From assembly GCF_900078705.1 (NCBI RefSeq), contig NZ_FKIF01000009.1, forward strand, positions 124,001 to 188,000: DNA of 64,000 nt. The letters are read 5' to 3'. Made by a program: the position numbers and the translations under genes. The stretch is from Bordetella ansorpii. GTDB lineage: Bacteria > Pseudomonadota > Gammaproteobacteria > Burkholderiales > Burkholderiaceae_B. The stretch's first letter is position 1, and each line of letters begins with the position of its first letter. This document shows, piece after piece, positions 8,573 through 18,114 of this stretch. The notes beneath the pieces are model-generated. The model was not told where the DNA came from. It made no database searches and saw nothing but the letters and a program-made list of their open reading frames with translations.

Positions 8573-11500
8573 ATGAAGCGTATGTTGTTCAACGCAACGC
8601 ACCAGGAAGAACTGCGCGTTGCCATCGTCGATGGGCAAAAACTCATCGATCTCGACATTGAAATTGCCGGCCGCGAGCAGCGCAAAGGCAACATCTACAA
8701 GGGCGTCATCACCCGCATCGAACCCGGCCTGGAAGCCTGCTTCGTCAATTACGGCGAAGAGCGCCACGGCTTCCTGCCGTTCAAGGAAGTCGCCCGCAGC
8801 TACTTCAAGGAAGGCGTCGACGTGCGCAGCGCGCGCATCCAGGACGCGCTGAAGGAAGGCCAGGAACTCATCGTCCAGGTCGAAAAGGAAGAACGCGGCA
8901 ACAAGGGCGCCGCCCTGACCACGTTCATCTCGCTGGCTGGCCGCTACCTGGTCCTGATGCCCAACAACCCCCGTGGCGGTGGCGTTTCGCGCCGCGTCGA
9001 GGGCGAGGACCGCCAGGAACTGCGCGACACGATGGAACAGCTCGACGTGCCCCAGGGCATGAGCATCATCGCGCGCACGGCCGGCATCGGCCGCAGCGTG
9101 GAAGAACTGCAATGGGACATGGCGTACCTGATGCAGTTGTGGACGGCCATCGACGGCGCCGCCCGCGACAACGCCGCTCCCATCCTGATCTACCTCGAGT
9201 CCAGCCTGGTCATCCGGGCCATCCGCGACTACTTCTCGCCTGAAATCGGCGAGATCCTGATCGATACCGACGAGATCGCCGACCAGGCCACCGCCTTCAT
9301 GAGCGTGGTGATGCCGGACAACGTGCAGCGCGTCAAGCGCTACCGCGACGATATCCCGCTGTTCTCGCGCTTCCAGATCGAACACCAGATCGAAACCGCC
9401 TACTCGCGCACCGTGCAGTTGCCCTCGGGCGGCGCCGTGGTCATCGACCACACCGAAGCGCTGGTGGCCGTCGACGTCAACTCCGCGCGCTCGACGCGCG
9501 GCGCCGACATCGAGGAAACCGCGCTGCGCACCAACCTGGAAGCCGCCGACGAAGTGGCCCGCCAGTTGCGCCTGCGCGACCTGGGCGGTCTGATCGTGAT
9601 CGACTTCATCGACATGGAAGAGGGCAAGAACCAGCGCGCCGTCGAACAGCGCCTGCGCGACGCCCTCCATTTCGACCGTGCCCGCGTGCAAATGGGCAAG
9701 ATCTCCCGCTTCGGGCTGATGGAACTGTCGCGCCAGCGCCTGCGTCCGGCCCTGAACGAGGGCTCGCACATCACCTGCCCGCGCTGCATGGGCACCGGCG
9801 TGATCCGCGATGCGGAATCCAGCGCCCTGCATGTCCTGCGCCTGCTGCAGGAAGAGGCCATGAAGGAAAACACCGCGGCGGTCCACGCCCAGGTGCCGGT
9901 CGAAGTGGCCACCTTCCTGCTGAACGAAAAGCGCGCCGACATCGCCAAGATGGAAGCCCGCCTGAAGGTCAACCTGGTGCTGATCCCCAACAAGCACCTG
10001 GAAACCCCGCATCACCACATCGAGCGCCTGCGCCACGACGATCCGCGCCTGGAAGAGCCCAGGACCAGCTTCGAGCTGGCCGAGGCCCCGGCCACCGACG
10101 TGGTCTGGTCGCCGCGCGAACAGGAAACCAAGGCCAAGCCCGAGGCGCTGGTCAAGGGCATCACGCCCTCGCAGCCCGCCCCGATCTCGACGCCGGCTCC
10201 GGCCGCGGCCCCCGCGCCGGCTCCGCAGGCCGCTCCGGCCGCCATCGGCGGCCTGGGTGGCCTGTTCAAGCGCCTGGCCAATTGGCTGGGTGGCGCAAGC
10301 ACGCCGGCCGCCGCTCCCGCGCCCGTGACCGAGCAGCAGGAAGAAGCCCGCCGCAACAACAGTGGCTCCGGTCGTGGCCGCCGCTCGCATGATGGCCAGG
10401 AACGCCGCGGCGAACGCCACGGCTCCGACCGCAACCGCGGCCGCCGCAACGACGGTCAGGGCCGCGGCGACGCCGCCGACGCCGACGTGAACGCCGGCAA
10501 CCGCCGGGGTGGCCGCCGTCCTGAAGAGCAGCAGCGCGCCGACCGCCCGCAGCGCCCCGAGCGCGGCGAACGTGATCGCGACGCCGCCGGTGCGGCAACC
10601 GCCTCGGCCCGTCCCGAACGCGCCCCGGCCCCCTTGGCCGAAGGCGAGGATGCCGGCAGTGGCGGTCGCCGTGGCCGTGGCCGCCGCGGCCGCGGCCGCC
10701 GTGAAGACGGCCCGCAAGGCGCGATGAGCGAGCAGGAAACCATGGTCGCCGCATTGGCCGAGACCGTGGCCTCCGCCCTGCCCGAGCACCGTCCCGCCGC
10801 TGAAGCCGCGCCTGCCGAAGCCCGCAGGCTGGCCGATGCCGAGGACCTGGACGATACGCAAGCCGACGGCCTGACCGCCGAAGGCGCGGAAGGCGCCGAA
10901 GCCGGCGCCGATCCCGAGCGCAAGCGCCGCCGCCGCCGCAGCCGCCGTGGCCGCCGTGTCAACGAGGACGGCACGCCCGTCGTCGAAGGCCAGGAAGGCG
11001 AAGGTCAAGAGGCCGACAGCCTGGCGCGGGATGCCCAGGAAGCCCTGCGCGACGTCGCCAGCGAAACGGCCCCGGCCGCTCCGGTGCCGGCCCAAGCTGC
11101 CGCGCCGGTCGCTGCGGTCCAGGTTGCCGTCGAACCCGTGGCTGCCGGGCAGGCCCCGGTCCAGGTTGCCGATGCTGAGTCGGCGCCGGTCCAGGCCGTT
11201 GCCGAACCCGTCCAGCAACCCGTCGCCGCGGCCGTTCCGGCCGAGCCGGTCGCCTCGCCCGTGGTCGAAGCTTCCGAGTCGACGCCCGCCGTGTCCGTGA
11301 CGGAGCAGACCCCCGCCCCGGCCGCCGTGCAGACGGGCGCCGTGCAAACGGAGGCTGCGGAAACTGCCGCAACCGAACCGGTCCAAGTGTCGCCGGCCCC
11401 GTCCGTGGAAACGGCTCCGGCAGTCGAGACGGCCGCGGTGGAGACCGCCGCCGCCGAGGCCCCGGCTCCGGCCGCCGAACCGGCTCCGGTCGTGGCGCCT

Positions 11501-11830
11501 GTCGTGGCCCCCGTGGCCGCGGAACCGGCCCCGCTGCCCGTGGCCGCCCCGGTCGAGACCGTCCCGGCCGCCGCGCCGCAGCCGCCGGTTGCCGCCGCGC
11601 CCATCGCCGTGACGCCTGCCCCTGCGGCACCGGACGTGGTCAGCAAGCAAGGCCTGCACGCCATCGTCAACGCCGCTGGCCTGACCTGGGTCGAGACCGA
11701 CCCGTCCCGCCACGCACAGACGCAAGCGCGCATCGCCGCCACGGCCACGCCCGTGCGCCTCGGCCGCGAGCGCAAGCCCGTGCAACCGGTGTCCACCGCC
11801 CCGCTGCAGCAGGTCGAAACGCTGCGCTGA
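8573..11830 (+). CDS. rne: Ribonuclease E
   Basis: Essential single-strand endoribonuclease and scaffold of the RNA degradosome, acting at the inner membrane face. The 1085-residue product begins [20 protein letters not shown] and has an S1 domain at about 35-120. The catalytic Mg-binding aspartates are in [13 protein letters not shown] and VIDFIDMEE, and the zinc-link CPRCMGTG follows. After about residue 530 it becomes low complexity: an Arg/Gly-rich RNA-binding region ([12 protein letters not shown]) and a long Ala/Pro/Val/Glu tail, ending in a conserved-looking block ([18 protein letters not shown]). An earlier ATG at 8552 is possible, but the AGGAG at 8558-8562 fits 8573. Confidence 0.97.
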   Translation: MKRMLFNATHQEELRVAIVDGQKLIDLDIEIAGREQRKGNIYKGVITRIEPGLEACFVNYGEERHGFLPFKEVARSYFKEGVDVRSARIQDALKEGQELIVQVEKEERGNKGAALTTFISLAGRYLVLMPNNPRGGGVSRRVEGEDRQELRDTMEQLDVPQGMSIIARTAGIGRSVEELQWDMAYLMQLWTAIDGAARDNAAPILIYLESSLVIRAIRDYFSPEIGEILIDTDEIADQATAFMSVVMPDNVQRVKRYRDDIPLFSRFQIEHQIETAYSRTVQLPSGGAVVIDHTEALVAVDVNSARSTRGADIEETALRTNLEAADEVARQLRLRDLGGLIVIDFIDMEEGKNQRAVEQRLRDALHFDRARVQMGKISRFGLMELSRQRLRPALNEGSHITCPRCMGTGVIRDAESSALHVLRLLQEEAMKENTAAVHAQVPVEVATFLLNEKRADIAKMEARLKVNLVLIPNKHLETPHHHIERLRHDDPRLEEPRTSFELAEAPATDVVWSPREQETKAKPEALVKGITPSQPAPISTPAPAAAPAPAPQAAPAAIGGLGGLFKRLANWLGGASTPAAAPAPVTEQQEEARRNNSGSGRGRRSHDGQERRGERHGSDRNRGRRNDGQGRGDAADADVNAGNRRGGRRPEEQQRADRPQRPERGERDRDAAGAATASARPERAPAPLAEGEDAGSGGRRGRGRRGRGRREDGPQGAMSEQETMVAALAETVASALPEHRPAAEAAPAEARRLADAEDLDDTQADGLTAEGAEGAEAGADPERKRRRRRSRRGRRVNEDGTPVVEGQEGEGQEADSLARDAQEALRDVASETAPAAPVPAQAAAPVAAVQVAVEPVAAGQAPVQVADAESAPVQAVAEPVQQPVAAAVPAEPVASPVVEASESTPAVSVTEQTPAPAAVQTGAVQTEAAETAATEPVQVSPAPSVETAPAVETAAVETAAAEAPAPAAEPAPVVAPVVAPVAAEPAPLPVAAPVETVPAAAPQPPVAAAPIAVTPAPAAPDVVSKQGLHAIVNAAGLTWVETDPSRHAQTQARIAATATPVRLGRERKPVQPVSTAPLQQVETLR

Positions 11831-11870
11831 TGCGTGAACGGCGTCCCTGAAAAGGGACATGCCCGCCAAG

Positions 11871-11902
11871 AGCCCGTCGAAATCACTTCGACGGGCTTTT
11901 TT
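11871..11902 (+). terminator. Rho-independent terminator of rne
   Basis: AGCCCGTCGAA, a five-base loop, TTCGACGGGCT and a run of six T. The stem is a perfect 11 bp. It starts 41 bases after the rne stop. The opposite strand has a less T-rich flank, so it mainly serves rne. Confidence 0.93.
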
Positions 11903-12293
11903 ATGCACTGGTCCTTGCCGCTGCGGATGGGCGCCTGGGGGCGCTCAGGCCGATGTCCCCCGGGCACACCTTGCCCGCCGCTCGCGCACGGCGCGCGGGC
12001 GAAAACACCAGATAGCTTGCCCCCGCCAGCAGGAAGGCGCTGACCGCCCCGTACGCCATCACCCAGCCGAAGCCGGACACCAGCGCGGCGTGGGCGGCCT
12101 GGGCAGGATCGGCGACATGCGCCAGCAGATCGTGGCCCGGCGCCTGCGCCGGCGCGCTGCGCGCCGCGATGCGCTCGGCGTACAGACGCAAGGACAGGCC
12201 ATCGGCCACGCCATGCCTGCCGCGCAGATAAGCCATGACGCCCTCCACCAGCACGTGGCCCATCAACGCGATGTTGAACGCCAGGGAAATCAT
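11901..12293 (-). pseudogene. Small membrane protein, possibly the C-terminal remnant of an EmrB/QacA-type transporter
   Basis: A 130-codon frame with two hydrophobic segments: residues 1-22 (SLAFNIALMGHVLVEGVMAYL) and a second near 85-108 (GWVMAYGAVSAFLLAGASYL). A polar, alanine-rich stretch lies between them. That pattern, followed by a basic tail, looks like the last two helices of a DHA2 (EmrB/QacA) exporter. Third-position GC is high up to about 11960, consistent with coding. No upstream part of such a transporter remains, because the regulator gene begins 190 bases away. The frame can be extended upstream to 12347 or beyond without gaining motifs. It may be a decayed fragment or a genuine small protein; I cannot decide, and the start is arbitrary. 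Confidence 0.35.
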
Positions 12294-12483
12294 CCGGGCG
12301 GTCAGCCGGCAGCTTGGACTGCCCGAACTGCCGGCCTCGCGCATCATGATGCATTCGACGCTGACCGACTCGCGTTCGCGCGATGCCCTGCGCACCTTGG
12401 CGGCCGCCTTCCGCGAACATCGCCAGCCCAGGCAGGCGCAGGCTGCCTGAGCCGCCGCACCCGCGGTTTCCGGAAGCGGCGCA

Positions 12484-13824
12484 CTAGACCGGAAACCGCT
12501 CGATCGTCTCGCGCACCTGTTGCAGCACCGGCTGCAGTTCCGCCAACGGCACCGAACTGAGGCCCAGCCGCAAGGCATGCGGCGCATGCCGTGTCGCCGC
12601 GTAGGCCTCGGCCTTGGAGACCGCGATGTTGCGTGCCGCCAGCGCCGCGGCGATGCGATCCATGCGCAGCTCGGCGGGCAGCGTCAGCCAGACGAACAGC
12701 GCGGCCGGATTCGCCGCCATCTCCATCCCGCCGAACACGTCGCGCGCGATCGCCTGCCTGCGCCTGGCGTCGCGCCGGTGCGCGGCCTCCAGGCGCGCCA
12801 CCGTGCCGTCCTCGATCCAGCGCGTGGCCATCGCGGTGACCACGCTGGGCAGGCTCCAGTGGCTGGCGCGGATGTGCGCCTTCACCTTCATGGCGCAAGC
12901 CTCGGGCACGGCGATGAAACCGAAGCGCAGGCCGGTCGCCAGGCTCTTGGAAAGACTGGACACGTACAGGGTGCGCTCGGGCGCCATGGCCGCCAGCGCG
13001 GGCGGCGCCTTGGCCGCCAGGAACGCATAGGCGGCATCCTCGATCAGGAAGCAGTCGTGCCGCCGCGCGATGTCGACCAGGCGCTGGCGCCGCGAACCGT
13101 CCAGCACCCATCCCAATGGATTGTGCAGCGTGGGCATCGCATAGATGGCGCGGATGCGCCCCCGGCGGCACAGCGCGTCCAGCGCATCCAGATCGGGCCC
13201 GTCGGCCGCGCAGGGCACGGCTTGCAAGGACAGGCCCTGCGCCTGGGCCAGCATCTTGAAACCCGGATACGTCAGCGCATCGACCGCCACGGCATCGCCC
13301 GGTTGCAGCACGGCGCGCGCGGCGACGTCCAGGCCCTGCTGCGCGCCATTCACCAGGAACACCTGCTCGGCCGGCGCCGTGATGCCGCGCGTGCGCGCCA
13401 GGAAGCCGGCCACGATGCGGCGTTCATGCGCCCGCCCTCCGGGCGGCTGCTGCTGCATCAGCGCGGACAGGTCGCCCGACGCGGCCAGCTTGCGCAGCAT
13501 GGCGCGCAGCAGTTCCGCCTGGCCGGGCAGCGTGGGATGGTTGAAGGACAGGTCGATCGTGCTGGCGTTCAGCCGGGCCTCGTCGGCGCCGTCCCAATGC
13601 GGTTGCGGCGGCCGGTCGCGCACGAAGGTTCCCCGGCCGGTTTCTCCCACCACCAGGCCCTGCGCCTTCAGGCGCGCGTAGACCTTGGTGGCCGAAGCCA
13701 GGGCCACGCCGTGCCGGGCCGCGAGTTCGCGGTGCGTGGGCAGCATGGCGCCAGGCGCGAGCCTGCCGGCGTGGATGTCGGCCGCCAAGGCATCGGCCAG
13801 CGCGTGCACGGGAGAAATCGTCAT
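12484..13824 (-). CDS. MocR/PdxR-family regulator (GntR HTH fused to aminotransferase-like domain)
   Basis: Transcription factor of 446 residues. Residues 1-72 form a GntR winged helix (LPTHRELAARHGVALASATK, then GETGRGTFV). The rest is a fold-type I aminotransferase domain with the PLP lysine at about 293 in SSLSKSLATGLRFGF and the NPLGW and DAAYAF motifs. Such proteins sense PLP or an amino-compound and usually control the divergent gene. Here that is the thioesterase-EamA exporter pair, with a strong palindrome between (13834-13859). PdxR itself sits beside pdxST, which is absent, so the regulon is more likely export of an amino acid-like compound. Confidence 0.9.
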   Translation of the reverse strand: MTISPVHALADALAADIHAGRLAPGAMLPTHRELAARHGVALASATKVYARLKAQGLVVGETGRGTFVRDRPPQPHWDGADEARLNASTIDLSFNHPTLPGQAELLRAMLRKLAASGDLSALMQQQPPGGRAHERRIVAGFLARTRGITAPAEQVFLVNGAQQGLDVAARAVLQPGDAVAVDALTYPGFKMLAQAQGLSLQAVPCAADGPDLDALDALCRRGRIRAIYAMPTLHNPLGWVLDGSRRQRLVDIARRHDCFLIEDAAYAFLAAKAPPALAAMAPERTLYVSSLSKSLATGLRFGFIAVPEACAMKVKAHIRASHWSLPSVVTAMATRWIEDGTVARLEAAHRRDARRRQAIARDVFGGMEMAANPAALFVWLTLPAELRMDRIAAALAARNIAVSKAEAYAATRHAPHALRLGLSSVPLAELQPVLQQVRETIERFPV

Positions 13825-13833
13825 GGCATGTAT

Positions 13834-13859
13834 CTAGGACAATTTTTTGATTGTCCTAG
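13834..13859. promoter_or_regulatory. Palindromic operator between the MocR-type regulator and thioesterase genes
   Basis: CTAGGACAAT and ATTGTCCTAG, perfect 10-base arms around TTTTTG. It starts ten bases upstream of the regulator's ATG and lies 61 bases upstream of the thioesterase start. Its position is right for autoregulation and control of the divergent operon by the MocR-type protein. The TTGTCC half-site resembles -35 sequence on the plus strand. Binding is inferred. Confidence 0.7.
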
Positions 13860-13919
13860 TGTATGGAATTACGCTGGCGCACGTAAGCCCGGATCGTCCC
13901 TACCGCCAAAGGCCATGCC

Positions 13920-14411
13920 ATGACGACGTCGCTGTCCCCCAACGCCCTGCCCGTACTCGACTACCTGCGCCGCCAGTTGGACGGCACGCTGCGGCCCGAA
14001 GATACCACCCACATGCGCTATCCCACGGCGATCTCGCAATTGCTGGGTTTTCGCATCGTCGAGATCGGCGAGGCGATGGCGGTGATCGAACTCGATGCCG
14101 ACGCCCTGCGGCATGGCAACCAGCAAGGCACGGTGCACGGCGGCCTGCTGTGCGAACTGGCCGACGCGGCCATCGGCACGGCGCACTCCACCTTGATGGA
14201 CAGGGGCGAGAGCTTCACCAGCATCGACCTGCGCGCCACGTTCCTGCGGCCCGTGTGGCAATCGCGGCTGCTTGCACGGGCCTGGGCCACGCATCGGGGC
14301 CGCACCATCAGCCACTATCTGTGCGAGATATCGCGCGACGATGGGAAGCAGGTCGCCAGCGTGACCAGCGCCGTGATGACCCTGCGGGGCGATCATGCAC
14401 AGGGCCGTTGA
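13920..14411 (+). CDS. PaaI-family hotdog thioesterase
   Basis: 163-residue protein with the 4HBT hotdog fold. The HGGLLCELADAAIGTA helix carries the active-site HGG and acidic residue, followed by SIDLRATFLRP and late strands ending VASVTSAVMTLRG. Family members hydrolyse aryl- or acyl-CoA thioesters in the cytoplasm. It is the first gene of a two-gene unit with an EamA exporter, overlapping or abutting it, and is divergent from the MocR-type regulator. The substrate is unknown; the regulator and exporter suggest an amino acid-related context, which is inference only. Confidence 0.85.
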   Translation: MTTSLSPNALPVLDYLRRQLDGTLRPEDTTHMRYPTAISQLLGFRIVEIGEAMAVIELDADALRHGNQQGTVHGGLLCELADAAIGTAHSTLMDRGESFTSIDLRATFLRPVWQSRLLARAWATHRGRTISHYLCEISRDDGKQVASVTSAVMTLRGDHAQGR

Positions 14412-15306
14412 GCCGATGGCGTTGCCGTCACGGGACCGCGCGCGTGGCATGCTCTGCGCGATGGCCGCGGTCCTGCTGTTCTCGGGATTCACGCTGGTCT
14501 CGCGGATGGGGCTGACCACGACGGCGCTGACGCTGCCCGACCTTGCGATCCTGCGCTTCGCCGTGGCGGGCCTGTTGCTGCTGCCCTTGCTGATGCGCTA
14601 TCGCTTGAGCGGCCTGGGCCTGCGGCAGGCCGCGTTGCTGGCATTCAGCGGCGGGCTGGGATTCGCGCTGTTCGCCTACCTGGGTTTCCGGCTGGCGCCG
14701 GCCAGCCACGGCGGTGTACTGCTGCACGGCACGATTCCGCTGTTCACCTTCCTGCTGCTGCGCGCGGCCATGGGGCTGCGCGCCGGCCGCCAGCGTCTTG
14801 CCGGCCTGGCGCTGATCGTGGCCGGCATCGTCGCCATCAGTTGGGACAGCTTCACCGGCGCCGAGCCGCGCCAGTACCTGGGCGACGTCGCCTTGCTGCT
14901 GGCCGCCCTGTGCTGGGCCGCCTACGGCCTGCTGGCGCAGCGCTTTTGCATCCCCCCGCTGCGCGCCGCCGCCATCGTGGCGCCCGGCTCGCTGGCCTGC
15001 TTCCTGCCGCTGTACCTGATGCTGCCCGGCACGCAGATGGCGCAGGCCGCCTGGCCCGACATCGTGTTCCAGGCGCTGTTCCAGGGCGTGCTGGTGGGCG
15101 TGGTGGCGCTGCTGGTCTATACGCGCGCCGTAGCCGTGCTGGGGGCGCAGACCACGGCGCTTTTCACCGCCGCGGTGCCGTGCATGACCACCCTCGGGGC
15201 GCTCGCGCTGCTGGGAGAGATGCCGTCGGCGGCGGCCTGGGCGGGGGTGGCCGTGGTCACGGCGGGGATGGCGGTTGCGTTGAACGCGGCGCGCCCTCAA
15301 TCCTGA
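14395..15306 (+). CDS. EamA/DMT-family exporter
   Basis: 303-residue inner-membrane protein with about ten hydrophobic helices forming two EamA halves (first half about 16-150, second about 160-298). Typical features are LPDLAILRFAVAGLLLLPLL in helix 2 and LFTAAVPCMTTLGALALLGE near the end. The family exports amino acids and other small metabolites. The start at 14395 overlaps the thioesterase stop by 17 bases; an ATG at 14416 would instead give a four-base gap. Its last ten bases overlap the convergent LysR gene. Confidence 0.88.
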   Translation: MHRAVEPMALPSRDRARGMLCAMAAVLLFSGFTLVSRMGLTTTALTLPDLAILRFAVAGLLLLPLLMRYRLSGLGLRQAALLAFSGGLGFALFAYLGFRLAPASHGGVLLHGTIPLFTFLLLRAAMGLRAGRQRLAGLALIVAGIVAISWDSFTGAEPRQYLGDVALLLAALCWAAYGLLAQRFCIPPLRAAAIVAPGSLACFLPLYLMLPGTQMAQAAWPDIVFQALFQGVLVGVVALLVYTRAVAVLGAQTTALFTAAVPCMTTLGALALLGEMPSAAAWAGVAVVTAGMAVALNAARPQS

Positions 15307-16244
15307 TCCCGGTCCGCAAGCGTCCTCACACGCTTGCGCGCCCCCCGCCGCGCGCCCTCATCGGGGAAGACCCGCGCGCACAGGAAATCCACCAGCGCCC
15401 GCACCTTCGGCGATGGATGCTTGCTGGCGGGCCACAGCACATTGAACACGCCCGAGCGGCGGGCCTGCCCAGGCAGCACGCGGCGCAGGCTGCCGTCCGC
15501 CAGCTGTTTGCGGATGGAGAAATCCGGCAGGCAGGCAATGCCGCGCCCCTGCAGGGCAAAACACACGCGGGTCTCGATGTTGTTGCAGATCATCGATACG
15601 GGCAACTCCAGCTCCGGTCCCCCCGTGGCCTGGTCCAGCGGCCAGGCCTCGAGCTTGCCCGTGGTGGAGTACCGGTAGTGCATGCAGGTGTGCCGCAGAA
15701 GATCGGCCGGCGTCCTGGGCGTGCCGCGCCGCTTCAGATAATCGGGCGAGGCCACCAGCAGCAACTCGAACGTGCCCAGCTTGCGCGCATGCAGGCAGGA
15801 ATCCACCGGCGCCCCGGTACGGACCACCACATCGAAACCCTCGTCGATCACATCGACCAGGCGGTCGGTGAAATCCAGGTCCAGCTCGACCTCGGGATAC
15901 TGGCCCATGAAATCGGCCAGTACCGGCAGCACCAGCGAACTGACCAGCGGCAGGCTGACGCGCAGGCGTCCGCGCGGCGCCCGCGCGGCCTGGGACAGTT
16001 CGAGTTCGGCCGCCTCGATCTCGGCGAGGATACGGCGGCTGCGCTCCAGGAACAGCTCGCCCTCGGACGTAAGCGCGATGCTGCGCGTGCTGCGATGGAA
16101 CAGCCGCACGCCCAGCTTCTCTTCCAGCCGGGCCACGCTCTTGCCCACCGCCGAGGCCGACACGCCCAGCAACCTGCCGGCCGCCACGAAACTGCGCGTT
16201 TCGGCGACCTGCACGAAGACCGTAAAGCTGCTGAGACTGTCCAT
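15297..16244 (-). CDS. LysR-family transcriptional regulator
   Basis: 315-residue regulator with an N-terminal HTH (SLSSFTVFVQVAETRSFVAAG, then GVSASAVGKSVARLEEKLGV) and a periplasmic-binding-like effector domain. It resembles the CrgA/DmlR-like group (FHRSTRSIALTSEGELFLERS). I place the start at the ATG of MDSLSS, five bases after AGGAG, rather than the GTG two codons upstream. It diverges from the serine hydrolase remnant and MFS exporter at 16360-18029, which are its probable targets. Effector unknown. Confidence 0.9.
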   Translation of the reverse strand: MDSLSSFTVFVQVAETRSFVAAGRLLGVSASAVGKSVARLEEKLGVRLFHRSTRSIALTSEGELFLERSRRILAEIEAAELELSQAARAPRGRLRVSLPLVSSLVLPVLADFMGQYPEVELDLDFTDRLVDVIDEGFDVVVRTGAPVDSCLHARKLGTFELLLVASPDYLKRRGTPRTPADLLRHTCMHYRYSTTGKLEAWPLDQATGGPELELPVSMICNNIETRVCFALQGRGIACLPDFSIRKQLADGSLRRVLPGQARRSGVFNVLWPASKHPSPKVRALVDFLCARVFPDEGARRGARKRVRTLADRDQD

Positions 16245-16359
16245 CGCCACTCCTGATTACGGACAGAAAAATCCGCTTAGCCAGGAAATGTAGCCTACTT
16301 TTTCTTTAATCTCCGGGTACCTATCTTGATGGAACCTTGTCGTAGAAAGGATTTTCGTC

Positions 16360-16860
16360 TTGTCCGCCGCTGCTCTGCGCTCTCATGGCGCCCCCGCGCC
16401 CTCGATCATTTCCCCCCGCCGCCACGCCGCCGTCCAGCAAGCCCTGGACGACCGCCGCCTGGTCGGCGCCGTCGTACTGGCCGGAATCTCGGACGGCATG
16501 GCTGCCAGCGGCATCTCCTTGCAGGAAAACCTGCGGCGCCTGGCTGGCGCACCGCCGCTTTACGCACCGGGTTCATCGTGGGGATATTCGCTGGCCGAAG
16601 GCCAGACCGTGCCCGCGCTGGACAACACCGCGGGCTTCGGCCTGGGCTTTTCCGTAGTGCGCGATCCGGCCCAGGCCGCCTCTCCGGAATCGGCCGGCGC
16701 ATGGCGCTGGGGCGGCGCCCATGGCCATTCCTGGTTCGTCGACCGCGCGCGCGGCCTGAGCGTCGTCGCCTTCACCAACACCCTGTGCGAAGGCATGTCG
16801 GGAGGACTCGTCACGGACCTGCGGGACGCCGTCTACGCCGAACGGGAGGACGCGCAATGA
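16360..16860 (+). pseudogene. Internally deleted serine hydrolase / class C beta-lactamase-like gene
   Basis: The open frame is uninterrupted (TTG start at 16360 after AGAAAGGA) but only 166 codons, against roughly 380-400 for the EstB-like beta-lactamase fold. Three pieces of the family can be read in order. Residues 15-42 give the N terminus (RHAAVQQALDDRRLVGAVVL). A middle part follows (ISLQENLRRLAG, then YAPGSSWGYSL with the YSx motif), then a C-terminal part (GFGLGFSVVRDP and WGGAHGHSWFVDRARG). The roughly 100 residues with the nucleophile SxxK motif are missing between the first two pieces, and a second segment is missing after YSL. Both losses keep the frame. It cannot be an active serine hydrolase. 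It overlaps the MFS start (ATGA). Confidence 0.75.
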
Positions 16861-18029
16861 CGGCCTCGAACCGCTTGCCACTGGCCTCGCTGCTGGCGCT
16901 GGCCACGGCGGCTTTCATCACGATCCTGACCGAGGCCCTGCCCGCCGGCCTGCTGCCGCAGATGGCGCACAGCCTGGATGTCTCCGAGGCCTGGGCCGGC
17001 CAGACGATCACGGCCTACGCGCTGGGCTCGCTGCTGACCGCCATTCCCCTGACCGCCGCCACGCAGGGCGTGCGCCGCCGCCCGCTGCTGCTGGCGGGCC
17101 TGGCCGGCTTCGCGCTGGCCAACACGGTCACCACGCTGTCCAGCGATTTCACGCTGACGCTTGCCGCGCGTTTCGTGGCCGGCGTGTCGGCGGGGCTGGT
17201 CTGGGCGCTGCTGGCCGGCTACGCGGCCCGCATGGCGCCCGAGCACCTGAAAGGACGCGCCATCGCGATCGCGATGGTCGGCACGCCATTGGCCTTGTCG
17301 CTGGGCATCCCGGCCGGCACCTACCTCGGCACGCTGGTGGGGTGGCGCGCCTGCTTCGCCGGCATGAGCGTGATGGCGCTGGCATTGATGGTCTGGGTAC
17401 GCCTGCGGGTACCCGACTTCCCTGGCCAGGCACAAGGCGGACGCATCCCGCTGGCGCAGGTCTTCGCCCTGGCCGGCGTGCAATCCGTGCTGTTCACGGT
17501 GCTGACGTTCGTGCTGGCGCACAACCTGCTCTACACCTATATCGCCCCCTTCCTGGCCACGCTCGGCATGGCCGGGCGGACCGACCTGATATTGCTGGTG
17601 TTCGGCATCGCCTCCCTGGCCAGCATATGGATCGTCGGCCTGCTGGTGGACGGGCATCTGCGCAGCCTGACCCTGGCCAGCACGGTGTTGTTCGCCACGG
17701 GCGTGCTGATGCTGGGCGCGGCCGGCCATTCGCAGGCGCTGGTCTACGCCGCCGTGGCCGTCTGGGGCCTGGCCTTCGGCGGCTCGGCCACCTTGTTCCA
17801 GACCGCGCTGGCCAAGACGGCCGGCCCCGCGGCCGACGTGGCGCAATCCATGCTGGTCACGGCCTGGAACCTGGCCATCGCGGGCGGCGGCCTGCTGGGC
17901 GGCGTGCTGCTGCAACGGCTGGGCGCCCATGCCTTCGCGCCCGCCTTGCTGGCGCTGCTGGCCGCCGCGCTTATCGTGGTCTGGACATCGAGGCGGCAGG
18001 GATTTCCGCTTTGCCGGCCAGACCGCTGA
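16857..18029 (+). CDS. MFS transporter, DHA1-type efflux family
   Basis: 390-residue inner-membrane protein with 12 hydrophobic helices. It opens LLALATAAFITILTEALPAG, the sugar efflux/AraJ-like start of the DHA1 group, and has the helix 2-3 loop GVRRRPLLLAG and RFVAGVSAGLVWALLAGY in helix 4. Members export drugs or small metabolites by proton antiport. It starts within the stop codon of the serine hydrolase remnant, so it may be expressed by coupling to that remnant. It is divergent from a LysR gene, the likely regulator. Substrate unknown. Confidence 0.88.
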   Translation: MTASNRLPLASLLALATAAFITILTEALPAGLLPQMAHSLDVSEAWAGQTITAYALGSLLTAIPLTAATQGVRRRPLLLAGLAGFALANTVTTLSSDFTLTLAARFVAGVSAGLVWALLAGYAARMAPEHLKGRAIAIAMVGTPLALSLGIPAGTYLGTLVGWRACFAGMSVMALALMVWVRLRVPDFPGQAQGGRIPLAQVFALAGVQSVLFTVLTFVLAHNLLYTYIAPFLATLGMAGRTDLILLVFGIASLASIWIVGLLVDGHLRSLTLASTVLFATGVLMLGAAGHSQALVYAAVAVWGLAFGGSATLFQTALAKTAGPAADVAQSMLVTAWNLAIAGGGLLGGVLLQRLGAHAFAPALLALLAAALIVVWTSRRQGFPLCRPDR

Positions 18030-18050
18030 AAAACGGCCATCCGCGGGCGT

Positions 18051-18078
18051 AAAAAACCCGCCTGGAAACAGGCGGGTT
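18051..18078 (-). terminator. Rho-independent terminator of pagL
   Basis: On the minus strand: AACCCGCCTG, loop TTTC, CAGGCGGGTT, then a run of T (the A run at 18051-18056). The stem is 10 bp with a tetraloop. It lies 37 bases beyond the pagL stop and also separates it from the convergent MFS gene. Confidence 0.88.
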
Positions 18079-18114
18079 CGATGCAATGCCGTTGCCGCCC
18101 TGGGGCGGCCATCA

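Noticed and set aside
8303-11908. A 1201-codon open frame on the minus strand opposite rne
   Set aside because: It mirrors the GC-rich third positions of rne, has runs of simple Gly/Arg/Ala/His sequence and no family motifs. The rne reading is unambiguous.
12235-12450. A 71-codon plus-strand frame with protein-like composition (AREIIRAVSRQLGLPELP)
   Set aside because: No Shine-Dalgarno, no recognised family, and it shares third positions with the minus-strand frame, which explains its coding-like bias. I could not exclude a short real gene but do not call one.
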